Under the pieces are notes generated by a model, which saw only the letters and a list, made by a program, of their open reading frames with translations, had not been told where the DNA came from and did no database searches. A stretch of DNA of 64,000 nucleotides from DATNPH01 sp036703315 (GTDB lineage Bacteria > Cyanobacteriota > Cyanobacteriia > Cyanobacteriales > Coleofasciculaceae). Both the position numbers and the translations under genes were made by a program. Positions 26,182-35,800 of the stretch are shown here, piece after piece. Location: NCBI GenBank assembly GCA_036703315.1, contig DATNPH010000055.1, positions 20,110-84,109 of the forward strand, read 5' to 3'. Position 1 is the first letter of the stretch. The number at the start of each line of letters is the position of its first letter.

Positions 26182-26730
26182 TCATAGTCCAATATTTGGG
26201 ATACGCCCGATAACTCGGCGCAGGTTTTGAGCAAACTCAACTAGGCGATCGCCCTCGACATGAACTTCTGGCGTTGGGTAGCTTTCCAGTGTTTCAATTA
26301 GCGTTATTTGACCGTCGGGAAGTGCAGAACTGACAAGAGCACCTCGCAACGATTCTCGATTAGCTCGATTGCTAGGAGTATGAACTACCTGACTGACTTG
26401 ATCAAGCATGACTCCTCCAATGGGGCTATTGAGTACCTGAGAGAGAAAAATTGGGTTGACCTTAACCTCTTGTGTTAGAACACGCCGCAACTCGTCTGGT
26501 TCTCTTCCCGCTAGCTTCAGGTAAACTTTCAGCGTTGGCGAAAGTTCACCGGTTCGAGTAAAGGTTGATAGTTCAGGAACTGAAATCGTCTCCCGTAGAA
26601 AACTGTACTTCAGTACCACTGAGTCAGCGGCATTCGCACGAGCGGCACTGCAAAAAACACTTACAAAGGCAACCCAAGTAAGGATGCAGCGCAGTGACAA
26701 CGGTAAATAGCTCGATATTCCTCTTTTCAA
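26182..26730 (-). CDS. Exported DUF1400-domain protein
   Basis: 182 residues from a TTG start with GAGGTG about 9 bases upstream; the only nearby ATG (26737) reads straight into a stop. A signal peptide covers about 1-34 (SLRCILTWVAFVSVFCSAARANA). The rest matches the DUF1400 module: VVLKYSFLRETISVPELSTFTRTGELSPTLKVYLKLAG, then a helical half and FAQNLRRVIGRIPNIGL. DUF1400 is usually the N-terminal part of cyanobacterial alpha/beta hydrolases. Here it stands alone, without the hydrolase. The role is unknown. Confidence 0.8.
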   Translation of the reverse strand: MKRGISSYLPLSLRCILTWVAFVSVFCSAARANAADSVVLKYSFLRETISVPELSTFTRTGELSPTLKVYLKLAGREPDELRRVLTQEVKVNPIFLSQVLNSPIGGVMLDQVSQVVHTPSNRANRESLRGALVSSALPDGQITLIETLESYPTPEVHVEGDRLVEFAQNLRRVIGRIPNIGL

Positions 26731-26812
26731 AACATTTCACCTCAGCGGCTGGTGACTCACTCATCTTACTGATTCTTTCTTACATCGTGATGTTCCTGAA
26801 TTTAGCATTTGC

Positions 26813-27427
26813 CTATGGAGAGAGAGAGCCATCAGGCATGATCGCATTCTTCAGCTTAGCGTTTGTCAGGATGGCATTTTCCAAGTCAGCATTTCGCAAG
26901 TCAGCCCCTCTTAAGTCAGCTGAGTTCAGGTTAGCATTGCTCAAGTCAGCGGATTTGAGATCAGCCTCTCTCAAATTAGCTCTCGTCAGATCAGCCGATG
27001 CTAGTTTTGCTTGACTCAGTTGTGCACCAGCAAGGTTAGTACGGATGAGCTTAGCTCTAATTAAGCTAGCAACCTTGAGATTTGAGCTGGTTAAGTTGGC
27101 ACCAGTAAGGTTAGCACTAATTAAGCTAGCAGCAGCGAGATTAGCACGTATTAGTTTGGTACGTCTTAAGTCGGCACGGAGGAAGTTAGCACCAGTAAGA
27201 TTGGCTTCTGTTAAGTCAGTATTGCTAAGGAGTGCGTCCGGAAATTGCGCACTACTCAGATCACACCCAACGCAAGTGCCAGTTTGCCGCAATTGCTCTA
27301 AATGTAATGAGTTGAGTGCTTTCACAGCTGTTTGCAGCCATAGAAGCGTTAGCGTTAGGAGGATAGTGGTACCAAGAAGTCCTAAGTTCATAGCGGCTTT
27401 AAGCACAAGCTGTAAGCTGCTAAACAT
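26813..27427 (-). CDS. Membrane-anchored pentapeptide-repeat protein
   Basis: 204 residues. One N-terminal hydrophobic helix (about 14-34, LGLLGTTILLTLTLLWLQ) is followed by a CxxC (TCVGCDL). About 27 pentapeptide units of the A(D/N)LxX type follow (TEANLTGANFLRADLRRTKLIRANL). They fold into a right-handed square beta-helix. An AGGTG ribosome-binding site lies 5 bp before the ATG. The function of most cyanobacterial pentapeptide proteins is unknown. Long frames on the opposite strand are by-products of the repeat. Confidence 0.87.
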   Translation of the reverse strand: MFSSLQLVLKAAMNLGLLGTTILLTLTLLWLQTAVKALNSLHLEQLRQTGTCVGCDLSSAQFPDALLSNTDLTEANLTGANFLRADLRRTKLIRANLAAASLISANLTGANLTSSNLKVASLIRAKLIRTNLAGAQLSQAKLASADLTRANLREADLKSADLSNANLNSADLRGADLRNADLENAILTNAKLKNAIMPDGSLSP

Positions 27428-27952
27428 TTCACCTGCCTGTAGTAAAGATGGGGGGATCGGGTGGTAGGGGGGTAAGGAGAGCCTTTCTGTCTACCTTCTC
27501 ACCACTCCGTCTCTCTATCCTGCCATATAACTTTTTAATTAAACGGAATGTATTTGTTTCAATTGCCTGTCAAGAGCAATCAATAATTAGCTTATTTTAC
27601 GGGTTTTATGAGGTAATCCTTAGTCGCTAATTGCAGAGCTGAAAGCGGCTTTCAAGGTCATTCTCACAAGTTAAGAAAATTACAGGAATCTTCGATAAGC
27701 TGTTGTGCATTTAAATAGGGTATGAGGATTTGGTGAAAGGGAACTCCTTAACAGGAAACTCCTTAACAGACAATACGTGATTTAAAGGCACGACAGCTTA
27801 GAGCTAACGTTCTCTTAATTAAAGGGGGAATTATGATAAATTAAAAAACTTAGTATTTCGTGAAGGAGTAAACCAAGGACTAATTAATAATTCATTTATG
27901 GTTCGACCACATTCTTAAGCTAATCTTGGAAGTCAATACTGTCAAAGCTCAA
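27428..27952. other. Intergenic region with short direct repeat
   Basis: 525 bp, AT-rich. AACTCCTTAACAG occurs twice with a 15-bp period (27742-27754, 27757-27769). No supported gene. It separates two minus-strand genes and must hold the promoter of the pentapeptide gene only if that extends upstream of 27427. Confidence 0.45.
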
Positions 27953-28372
27953 TTAACGAACTTGTAAAACCTCTTCTAGCAGGAGGCGATCGCAGACTGA
28001 ATCCTCAACCATTAACCTTGCCTTTGCCTTTTCGCTAACTTGTAACTGGCTGTTTGGTTCAAAGTTAAAGTCTTGACCCAGAACAAATCCCTGAGCCTGA
28101 AGCTTTGTAGATGCTAGATTCCTTGCCACCTCGACTAGGTCAAGCTCAGGTTCCAGATAACAGGCATTGCGAAAGAGCCAGCGGCAAGCCTTGGGGTCAA
28201 TCTCAGCTAACTGGTAAATTGCTACTGTCAAGACTTCCTCAACACATTTGGGATTCGGTAAAACGGTGAGAAAGTCTTTGAGAGAGAGCACTAGTGCTGG
28301 GTTTTGAGTTTTGAAGACATCTACTGCTAATTCAATGTGTGGCTCATGGGTATGGGTATTGAGTAAGCTCAT
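27953..28372 (-). CDS. Small protein of unknown function, paralogue of the 28849-29163 product
   Basis: 139 residues from the ATG at 28372 (a TTG eight codons upstream is possible). The core ELAVDVFKTQNPALVLSLKD, then FLTVLPNPKCVEEVLTVAIY and QLAEIDPKACRW aligns without gaps to the neighbouring 104-residue protein (AVDVFK, SLK-FL, LP-P, LAE-DP, CRW shared). It is mostly helical and soluble, with one Cys and Trp conserved in both. The C terminus extends about 35 residues beyond the paralogue. I do not recognise the family. It lies at the downstream end of the signalling island, and a TTCACA direct repeat lies about 260 bp upstream. Confidence 0.65.
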   Translation of the reverse strand: MSLLNTHTHEPHIELAVDVFKTQNPALVLSLKDFLTVLPNPKCVEEVLTVAIYQLAEIDPKACRWLFRNACYLEPELDLVEVARNLASTKLQAQGFVLGQDFNFEPNSQLQVSEKAKARLMVEDSVCDRLLLEEVLQVR

Positions 28373-28848
28373 CCTCACGGGTTTTTGCCTTATCAATCGA
28401 AGGGAAGCTCTTGTCCAATGGTATAACCAGCATCAAAGTTGAAACCACAATGAAGAACACTACAGGCGCAAGCAAATTAGCGCGGGTGTGACACTTTCGT
28501 AGCGAAGCACTTTGTTCAAGTTGTGGCTGACACAGTGTTGTGAACACCACACTTGAAGAACGAAAGCTAAACTCTGAATTGTGGTTCAACTGCTGAGTTA
28601 TGTAGCCATAGCTTAAAGTTAGAACATTAATGTGAAGATTTTGTGAAGTAGCCAGTATAAAAGTAGGAATTTCCCTATTCAAAACTTGCCTCTTGCCTGT
28701 CAGCGAGTGGTATTAAATTTGTTTAATCACTCCCTATCAAGCTTTAATGGATTGAAAAACCGCTAAGTTACGAATTCAAGAATTTTCCCAAAAAAGAAAG
28801 ATTTTAGTACTTTCTACAACAAAATCTGTGCTGTTGATGACTAATTCA
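28373..28848. other. Upstream region of the first paralogue, with direct-repeat box
   Basis: 476 bp. It contains the box at 28631-28647 and, between box and gene, several imperfect inverted repeats (CTTTCGT near 28494 with ACGAAAG near 28559). This may be a structured 5' leader of over 200 nt. A minus-strand frame at 28344-28682 overlaps the paralogue gene out of frame and is rejected. Confidence 0.45.
28631..28647 (-). promoter_or_regulatory. Direct repeat TTCACA-N5-TTCACA, copy B
   Basis: The minus strand reads TTCACAAAATCTTCACA. It lies about 260 bp upstream of the gene starting at 28372. Half-site spacing is exactly 11 bp, as in copies A and C. A TTTAAGCTATGG stretch about 15 bp downstream on the minus strand could contain a -10 element. 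Confidence 0.5.
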
Positions 28849-29163
28849 TTAGTAGTGACCGACAATAATTCCCTGCAATTTCAGTTTGTCTGTAGTCGCA
28901 TCAACTGATTGTTCTATCAAAGAAAAATAAGGCCCTAAATCGTAGGAATGCTGCAATATCCAAATAGCCCAACGGCAGGTATTTGGGTCAGACTCAGCTA
29001 GTTGCTCCAGCGCTGTTGTCAAAATTTCGGTTATTATATCAGGTTTTGGCAATGTGCTGAGAAAAATTTTCAAAGATTTTACTAAGGGCTGCTTTTGATT
29101 CTTGAAAACGTCAACAGCTAACTGAGCGTAAGACTTGCATTCTTGTGTTTGGCAAATCATCAT
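28849..29163 (-). CDS. Small protein of unknown function, second paralogue
   Basis: 104 residues. The sequence GGAGGAGTC directly before the ATG at 29163 is a strong ribosome-binding site and fixes the start there rather than at the ATG seven codons upstream. The protein (MICQTQECKSYAQLAVDVFK, then SLKIFLSTLPKPDIITEILT, then LAESDPNTCRW) is collinear with the 27953-28372 product but lacks its C-terminal extension. It is helical and soluble with no motif I recognise. The pair arose by tandem duplication. It lies 299 bp downstream of the REC-only regulator on the same strand and has its own TTCACA box. Confidence 0.7.
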   Translation of the reverse strand: MMICQTQECKSYAQLAVDVFKNQKQPLVKSLKIFLSTLPKPDIITEILTTALEQLAESDPNTCRWAIWILQHSYDLGPYFSLIEQSVDATTDKLKLQGIIVGHY

Positions 29164-29269
29164 GACTCCTCCAACTACTATCATCAGGCTCTAAAATTGT
29201 TTTTCCAACAATCACCAACTGAAAGGTTGTTGACTGGAAGTTTGCTCTAAGTTCAACTTAAGCAAACAT

Positions 29270-29286
29270 TGTGAAAAAGTTGTGAA
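29270..29286 (-). promoter_or_regulatory. Direct repeat TTCACA-N5-TTCACA, copy C
   Basis: The minus strand reads TTCACAACTTTTTCACA, about 105 bp upstream of the gene starting at 29163. It lies within the 299-bp gap between that gene and the REC protein gene, so it probably serves a separate promoter. The layout matches copies A and B. Confidence 0.55.
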
Positions 29287-29462
29287 ACTCCGAGGAATTA
29301 CGTCAAGAACTAATATAACGGGACTAAGCAATTCAAAATTCAAAATGCTCTAACCCAGTAGTGGCAAGACTTCGCTCGACGGACACAATGTAACTTGATG
29401 AACATTAGCTGATTAACTAGGCTGATAGGATAGTGAAAAATAAGGAACCGTAACCCGAGGAT

Positions 29463-29843
29463 TTATTCCCCCCAATTCAGAATTTCTCGGATTTGGTTAA
29501 CTAAATCCTGAGCCTTGAAGGGCTTTGTGATCACTCCTGTAACACCCAAGTCGATAAACTGCTTCTGTTCACTAATCTTCGCCTTCGCAGTAAGCAAAAT
29601 CGTCGGGATGTGCTGAGTTGCCCTATTAGTCTGCAAATGCCGAAATGTCGTCGGTCCATCCATATCAGGCATCATTACATCTAGCAGAATGGCATCGGGT
29701 TGGGATGTCTGAGCAGTGGTTAATCCCTCACTACCCGATGCAGCCGTCATAACTTCCCATCCCGCTGCTGCCTCTAGACAGATTTGGATGATTTCTCGGA
29801 TACCATCCTCATCATCAATCACCAAGATTCGCTTGGTCGTCAT
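29463..29843 (-). CDS. Stand-alone response regulator receiver protein
   Basis: 126 residues, a single REC domain. ILVIDDEDG supplies the acidic pocket, Asp55 in AILLDVMMPDMDG is the phospho-acceptor, and ILLTAKAK with VITKPF supply the conserved Thr and Lys. There is no output domain, so it must act through protein contact or as a phosphate shuttle. Its first 29 bp overlap the end of the 12-PAS kinase gene in another frame, which implies translational coupling. It is probably the kinase's direct partner. Confidence 0.92.
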   Translation of the reverse strand: MTTKRILVIDDEDGIREIIQICLEAAAGWEVMTAASGSEGLTTAQTSQPDAILLDVMMPDMDGPTTFRHLQTNRATQHIPTILLTAKAKISEQKQFIDLGVTGVITKPFKAQDLVNQIREILNWGE

Positions 29844-32800
29844 AGTTTTTATCCTTCACTGTTGACCCTGGCAGCGTGAAACAAAAACTGCTGCCCTCAC
29901 CTAGGGTACTCTCAACCCAGATCCGTCCGCCGTGTTGCTGCACAATGCTACGACAAATCGCCAAGCCTAAACCCGTCCCTCCTTTTTTGCGGGAATCAGA
30001 GGCATCAACTTGGTGAAAGCGCTCAAAGATACTTTCAAGCTTGTCGGCAGGAATGCCACGACCTTGGTCTCTAATTTGAAATACTATTTGTTTTGGCTTG
30101 TCACGGAAGTAGCTACGAGAGGATGAGGGGGTGAACTCCCGCTCTCTGGCTCTGTGCCTCTCAGAGTTAGGGAGGCAGTGCACAGCAAAGCCACTGTTCG
30201 GTGCCTCTTGTAGTTCAACAGTTAACCAGACTGTAGACCCTTGAGAAGAAAACTTGATGGCATTGCCCAGTAGGTTTGTTAGTACCTGAATTATGCGATC
30301 CGGATCGACTTCTAACTGAATAACTTGGGGAGAAATGGAAAGGGTGATCCCGGCGCGATTTGCCATCACCTGCATCATATCTGTAGCTTGCCTCATCAGC
30401 TCAGCCGCATTGCAGGTCTGCTTCGACAAACTGATCTTTCCTGATTCCAAGCGTTCCAGCTCAAGGATATCGTTGACGAGACGTACTAGACGTTCGGCAC
30501 TCTCGGCGGCGATTTCGATGACACGTCTGCCCTTGTCAGAGTCAGTGTTCACCAGACCACTCGATAGTAGATTGAGGGCACCGTGAATCGAGGTCAAGGG
30601 AGTGCGTAGTTCGTGGCTAACTACTGAGATGAACTCGTCTTTCATCCGTTCGATGACCTGACGCTCGGTGATGTCTTCCCCAATGCTCAATGTGCCAATC
30701 ACATAGCCATGCAAATCTTGTAAGAGCGTGTTGTTCCAAGCAATCACTTTTTCTTCGCCAGTCTTGGTGAGAATGATGCTTTGGTTATGGATGTTGTAAA
30801 ACTCCTGCTCTAGCAATTCTAGGAAATTGTTTTGCCCGCGATGCCTCAGATGCGACGGGAGGAACGTCTCAAACCAGTCTTTGCCGATGATTTCTTCTTT
30901 GGTGTACCCAACCAAATCCAGAAAGCAGGGGTTAACATACTCAACCTTTCCGTGGTTATCCAGTCCGACAACGACTAGGCGCACATTCTCCAGTAAGCTA
31001 CGCCACCGTCGTTCTGATTCGAGCAGTGTGGCAGCGATTTTTTTTTGTTGTGTAATGTCGCGGGCAACGGTAGAGATCAGTTTTACTTTGCCCTCTGGTG
31101 ATTTGTGAGCGATGAGCAGCTGGCTGACTGGGATTTCGCGTCCATCGTGGCTTAAAAAAGCTGTTTCACCGACCCAGACTCCATCGCGCATTACTGCCGG
31201 AAGTCCTTCCTTGCGGATCAGCTGATACGCCCATTCCGGATAAACATCGGAGACAGTAAAGTTAGCACAATCCTCATTTTCACTCAATCCAAACAACTTC
31301 CGGGCAGCGCTATTTAAGTAGTGCGCTCGCTGATCGACACTGACAGAGGCAACAATGTCAGGGGTGGCTTCGAGAATAGCAATTAGCTTGGCGCGTTCTT
31401 CTTCTGCCTGCTGGCGCTCAATAATTTTTTGCTGAAGTTCTAAATTAGCTTTGGCTAGGTCTTTGGTTCGTTCCTGTACTCGGATTTCTAACTCGTTATG
31501 TGCCCGACGTAGCGCAGCTTCTGCCTGCTGGCGATTGATGGTTGTAGCCAGCACATTAGCGGTGGCTTGGAGAAAGTGAACATCATCTTCAGTGAACTTC
31601 CGCTGTCTGGTTGTATGGGCTCCTAAAACGCCATAGGGACGCTCCTGACCTGGGATAATAACACTCAATCCGCTGACTACTCTATGCTCATGCAGCAGAC
31701 AAGGACCATGGAAGCGTACCTCTTTGCGTAGGTCTTCAACGACTACTGGCTCACTCGATAGTAACGTGTAGCCTGCTTGCGAATCCGAGCCTACGCTCAC
31801 TGTTGCCTGTCCTACCAGTCCTTCTTTCCAACCCATACCTGCTCGTAGGAGTAAAGACTGGCTATCAGGAAGAAGTTCTAAAACTTTGCAGTACTCTACC
31901 TTGAGGATTTGAGTAATCTGAACAACTGCTTGGTTCATGAGGCGGTCAAGTTGCTTGCCAGCTAGTGCCTGTTGACCAAGTTCCGCAACTGCCGCTTGCT
32001 GCCTTGCGCGAGTTTTGAGTTCTGCCTCTACCCGCTTACGCTCGGCATTTTCCATCTTTAACTCTTCATTGGCTTTGAAGAGTTCCATCGTCCGTCTATG
32101 AACCCGGATTTCTAGCTCATCATAGGATTGGCGCAGTGCTTCTTCAACCTGCTTACGATCAGTGATATCAGTGGAGATGCCACAAACCGCATAAGGGACA
32201 CCATTTGCATCATGGAGAGCAAACTTAATCGTTATATAAGTATGTAGTTCATCCTCGTGAGGGACAACCTCTTCGACCTCTATAGGAGTTCCTTTTTTGA
32301 TTACCTTCCGGTTATTTTCAACAAACATGTTAGCAACCTCAGGCGACCAAATTTCGTGTATGGTTTTGCCGACAATCTGCTCTCTGGTCACGTTGAACAG
32401 GTTTTCATACCTGCGGTTGACCAGTAACATTCTGTTGTGAGTGTCCGTTAGGTAAATGATTGTTGGGGAGTTATCTAGGATTGCTTGTAGCTGCTGTTGA
32501 CTTTCTCGTAGCGCGTCTTCTGCCCACTTGCGATCGCTGATATCCGTATGAAAACCGGTTAATCTTACTGGATTCCCATTTTCATCCCAAAGTGCCTGAG
32601 CCTTTGTCAAAATCCATTTATAGGTCTCGTCCTTGCAACGGAGTCGATACTCAACCCTATAAAATGGCGTTTTCCCAGCTAAATGATCCTGGTAATGTTG
32701 CCTCACTTGCTCAAGATCATCCGGATGGATGCGTTTAATCCATTCATCGCTGTGGTTAGCAATTTCGTGGTCTTCATAGCCCAGCATTTCCTTCCACCGG

Positions 32801-35800
32801 GCAGAGAAAAAGGTGTCATCCGTCTTGACGTTCCAGTCCCAAATGCCATCATTACTGCCGCGTATCGCTAACTGCCAGCGTTCTTCGCTCTCCCGCAGTG
32901 CCTCTTCTGCTCGCTTACGGTCTGTGACATCCTGAACTAATGACAAAATTGATACTAGGTTTCCCGACTCATCAAACAGAGCAGAGTTGTACCACTCGCA
33001 ATCGATCACTTTGCCATTTTTTGTATAGTTGCGATTGTCACTTAGGTTGCGAGGTTGTGAACCATTGGCTAAATCCTTCATTATATCATTGACTTGTGCT
33101 AAATCCTGTTCATAAACGAAGCGCCAATTGTTGGGATGATTGCCAAGGACTTCTTCGATTTGCCAACCAAACATGTTCTCGGCTTGTTTTGACCAATTAA
33201 TCACGCGAAATTCGCAGTTCCATTCGATGAATGCCAGGGGAGTGTTTTCGACATGGAACTGCAAGCGTTGATAGGCTCGTTGCAGGCGTTCATTAGCCTG
33301 TTGTAATTCTGCTGTGCGTTGTGCGACTCTGATTTCCAGTTGTTCGTTAACCTGCCGCAAAACTGCCTCTGAGTGCTTTTGAGCAGTAATATCTTGAGCA
33401 ATTCCAGCTCGGCGGTAAACTTCTCCAAACTCATTTTGAATCGGGAAGCCTCGATCGCGAATCCACCGCACGCAGCCATCAGGTTGGACAATGCGATATT
33501 CAACGTCAAATGGCTGGGTGCCATTTGACTCAAGATTGGCGATCATCCATTGTTGATCATCCGGGTGAATCGCATCCAAAAACGATTGTGGATTCGTGTA
33601 CAAGGTTTCACAACGGCGTCGCCAGATTTGCTCATAGGCAGGGCTGACATAGAGAATTTCACTCCGTGTCCCGTTGCTCATCCAGAACACTTGATCGATG
33701 TTTTCTGCTAATTGGCGGAACTTCTCTTCGCTTTGTTGTAACTCTGCCTCTGCCAGCTTGCGATCCGTGATATCCAGTGCCATGCTAATTGCTTGACGTC
33801 TTCCATCAGGAAGCTTACCTAAGGGAGCCGAATAAAACTCCCAGATGCGAATCTCGCCGTCATGAGTGGTAACAGTGGATTCTCCTTGTGCCACACGTCT
33901 ATTTAGGCTGTATAAGTGATCGATGTCTGCCCCTACAAATTCTTGGCTGTCTCCGTAGGCTTTTTTCGTCCAATCTGCCAGTGTTGGGATCTCTTGATGG
34001 GTGTAGCCAGTTAGTTCAGTCCAAGCTGAGTTAAGTTGCAAAACTTCCCCGTCTTCCGCATAGAGAATGATCGGGAGCGGAGCATCGAGGATAGCGCGGC
34101 GGAAGCGTTCTTCACTCAGCTGTAATGCTACTTCTGTCTGCTTGCGATCGCTAATATCACGCTGCACTGATATCCAGTGAGTAAACCAGCCTTGTTCATT
34201 GGCAACGGGTACAAGACTCAGATCAACCCAAAATTCGGAGCCGTCTTTTCGATAGTTGATCAAGTCAATCCGAATTGGCTGCCAGGTTTGGAGAGCGGCG
34301 CGAATTTGAGCTAGGGTAGCGTGATCTGTCTTAGCACCCTGGAGGAGGCGGGGTGTTTGACCTAACACTTCCTCAAGGCTGTAGCCTGTTAGTCGGGTGA
34401 AAGCATCATTGGCATAAACAATCCGGGGACCGGGTAGATCAATTGGCTCAGCCTCAGTGATTAGCACAGCGTCATTGGTATTGAGCACCACGGATTCCAG
34501 CAATCGGAGTTGTTCTTCGTCGCGTTTGCGATCGCTAATCTCTATAACTGTGCCGCGCATGCGGACGGTTTGACCCGTCTGGTCATAGAAAAACTTCCCC
34601 TTCCCTTCAACCCAGTGAATACTGCCATCAGGCCAAACAACCCGGTATTCATGATGGAAGTCCTGCTGCTCTAATCGCGCTCGGTTTACTACCTGATTAA
34701 GGGCGTCCCGGTCTTCTGGATGAAGGCACGCGTCAAAGGTTTCATACTTACCATCAAAGCTGCCGACCCCTAGACCAAACACTTGTTCATGACCGCTAGA
34801 CCACTTAATTTGGTTAGTCAGGACGTTCCAGTCCCAAGTTCCCATCTGGGTAGCTTCCAGAGCTAGCCTGAGTTGTTCCTCACTCTGTCGCAGGTCTTCC
34901 TCTGCCTGCTTGTGAGCCGTAATATCACGGGTGATGCCAAGTACACCAATAATCTCATTCTGTTCATTAGGCAGAGGCACGGCGTAGCTCTCAAGCCATC
35001 GGTGAGTACCTTTGAGTCCAACAATTTCAAACTCCAGAGTCCCTGGTTTCCCTTGAGAGGCTTGCTGGTTTAGGGCTTTGAATAAATGGCGATGCTGTGG
35101 AACGACAAGAACATCAGCGGGTTGTCCAATCACTTGCTGTAGGTCATCTGCCTCAATCATTGCCAAACCTGCCGCATTCATTTCCTGAATCGTGCCATCT
35201 AGAGCAAGCACTTTCACACATTGCGGTTCTGCTTCAATGATTGTTCGCAGTCGTTTTTCACTAGCCGCTAGCGCGGCCTCTGCTTGCTTACGAGCTGTGA
35301 TGTCGTGAGTGATGCCGAGAATCTGATAAAGTTCACCCTTCTCATCCAGTAGCGGCACATAGGTAACCACTACACTAAATGTTCCAGTAATCGGTAAAGT
35401 AATCGTGCATTCTGTGGTCTGCGTGGTACGCGTCTCAATCGCATACTGGAGAGTTGGTAGATAGTTATCTGCAACCTCGGGCGGGTACATATCCTCGTCG
35501 GTGCTGCCAAGTAGTGCTTCTAGAGGAAGTCCAGCACGCCTAAGCCCTTCTGCATTAACAAACTGGAGCCGCCGCTTTTCATCGTAGATTACGAACCCAT
35601 CAGGAATGTTATCAACCGCCAACCTGAATCGTTCTTCGCTCTTGCGTAACATCTGTTCGACGTGCTTGCGTTGAGTTATGTCGAAGACAGTGGTGCGAGT
35701 GGCAACAACATTACCTATGGCGTCCTGGATGGCAGTGGCATTCACAAGTACAGATAGAATTGTGCCATCTTTACGAATGAGCTGTAATTCCAGGTCTTGT

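Noticed and set aside
26694..27467. Plus-strand frames opposite the pentapeptide gene
   Set aside because: A five-residue repeat keeps the opposite strand open; the minus strand has the signal helix, repeat and ribosome-binding site.
28344..28682. Minus-strand frame overlapping the first small paralogue
   Set aside because: It overlaps the paralogue gene in another frame, spans the direct-repeat box and has no known motif.
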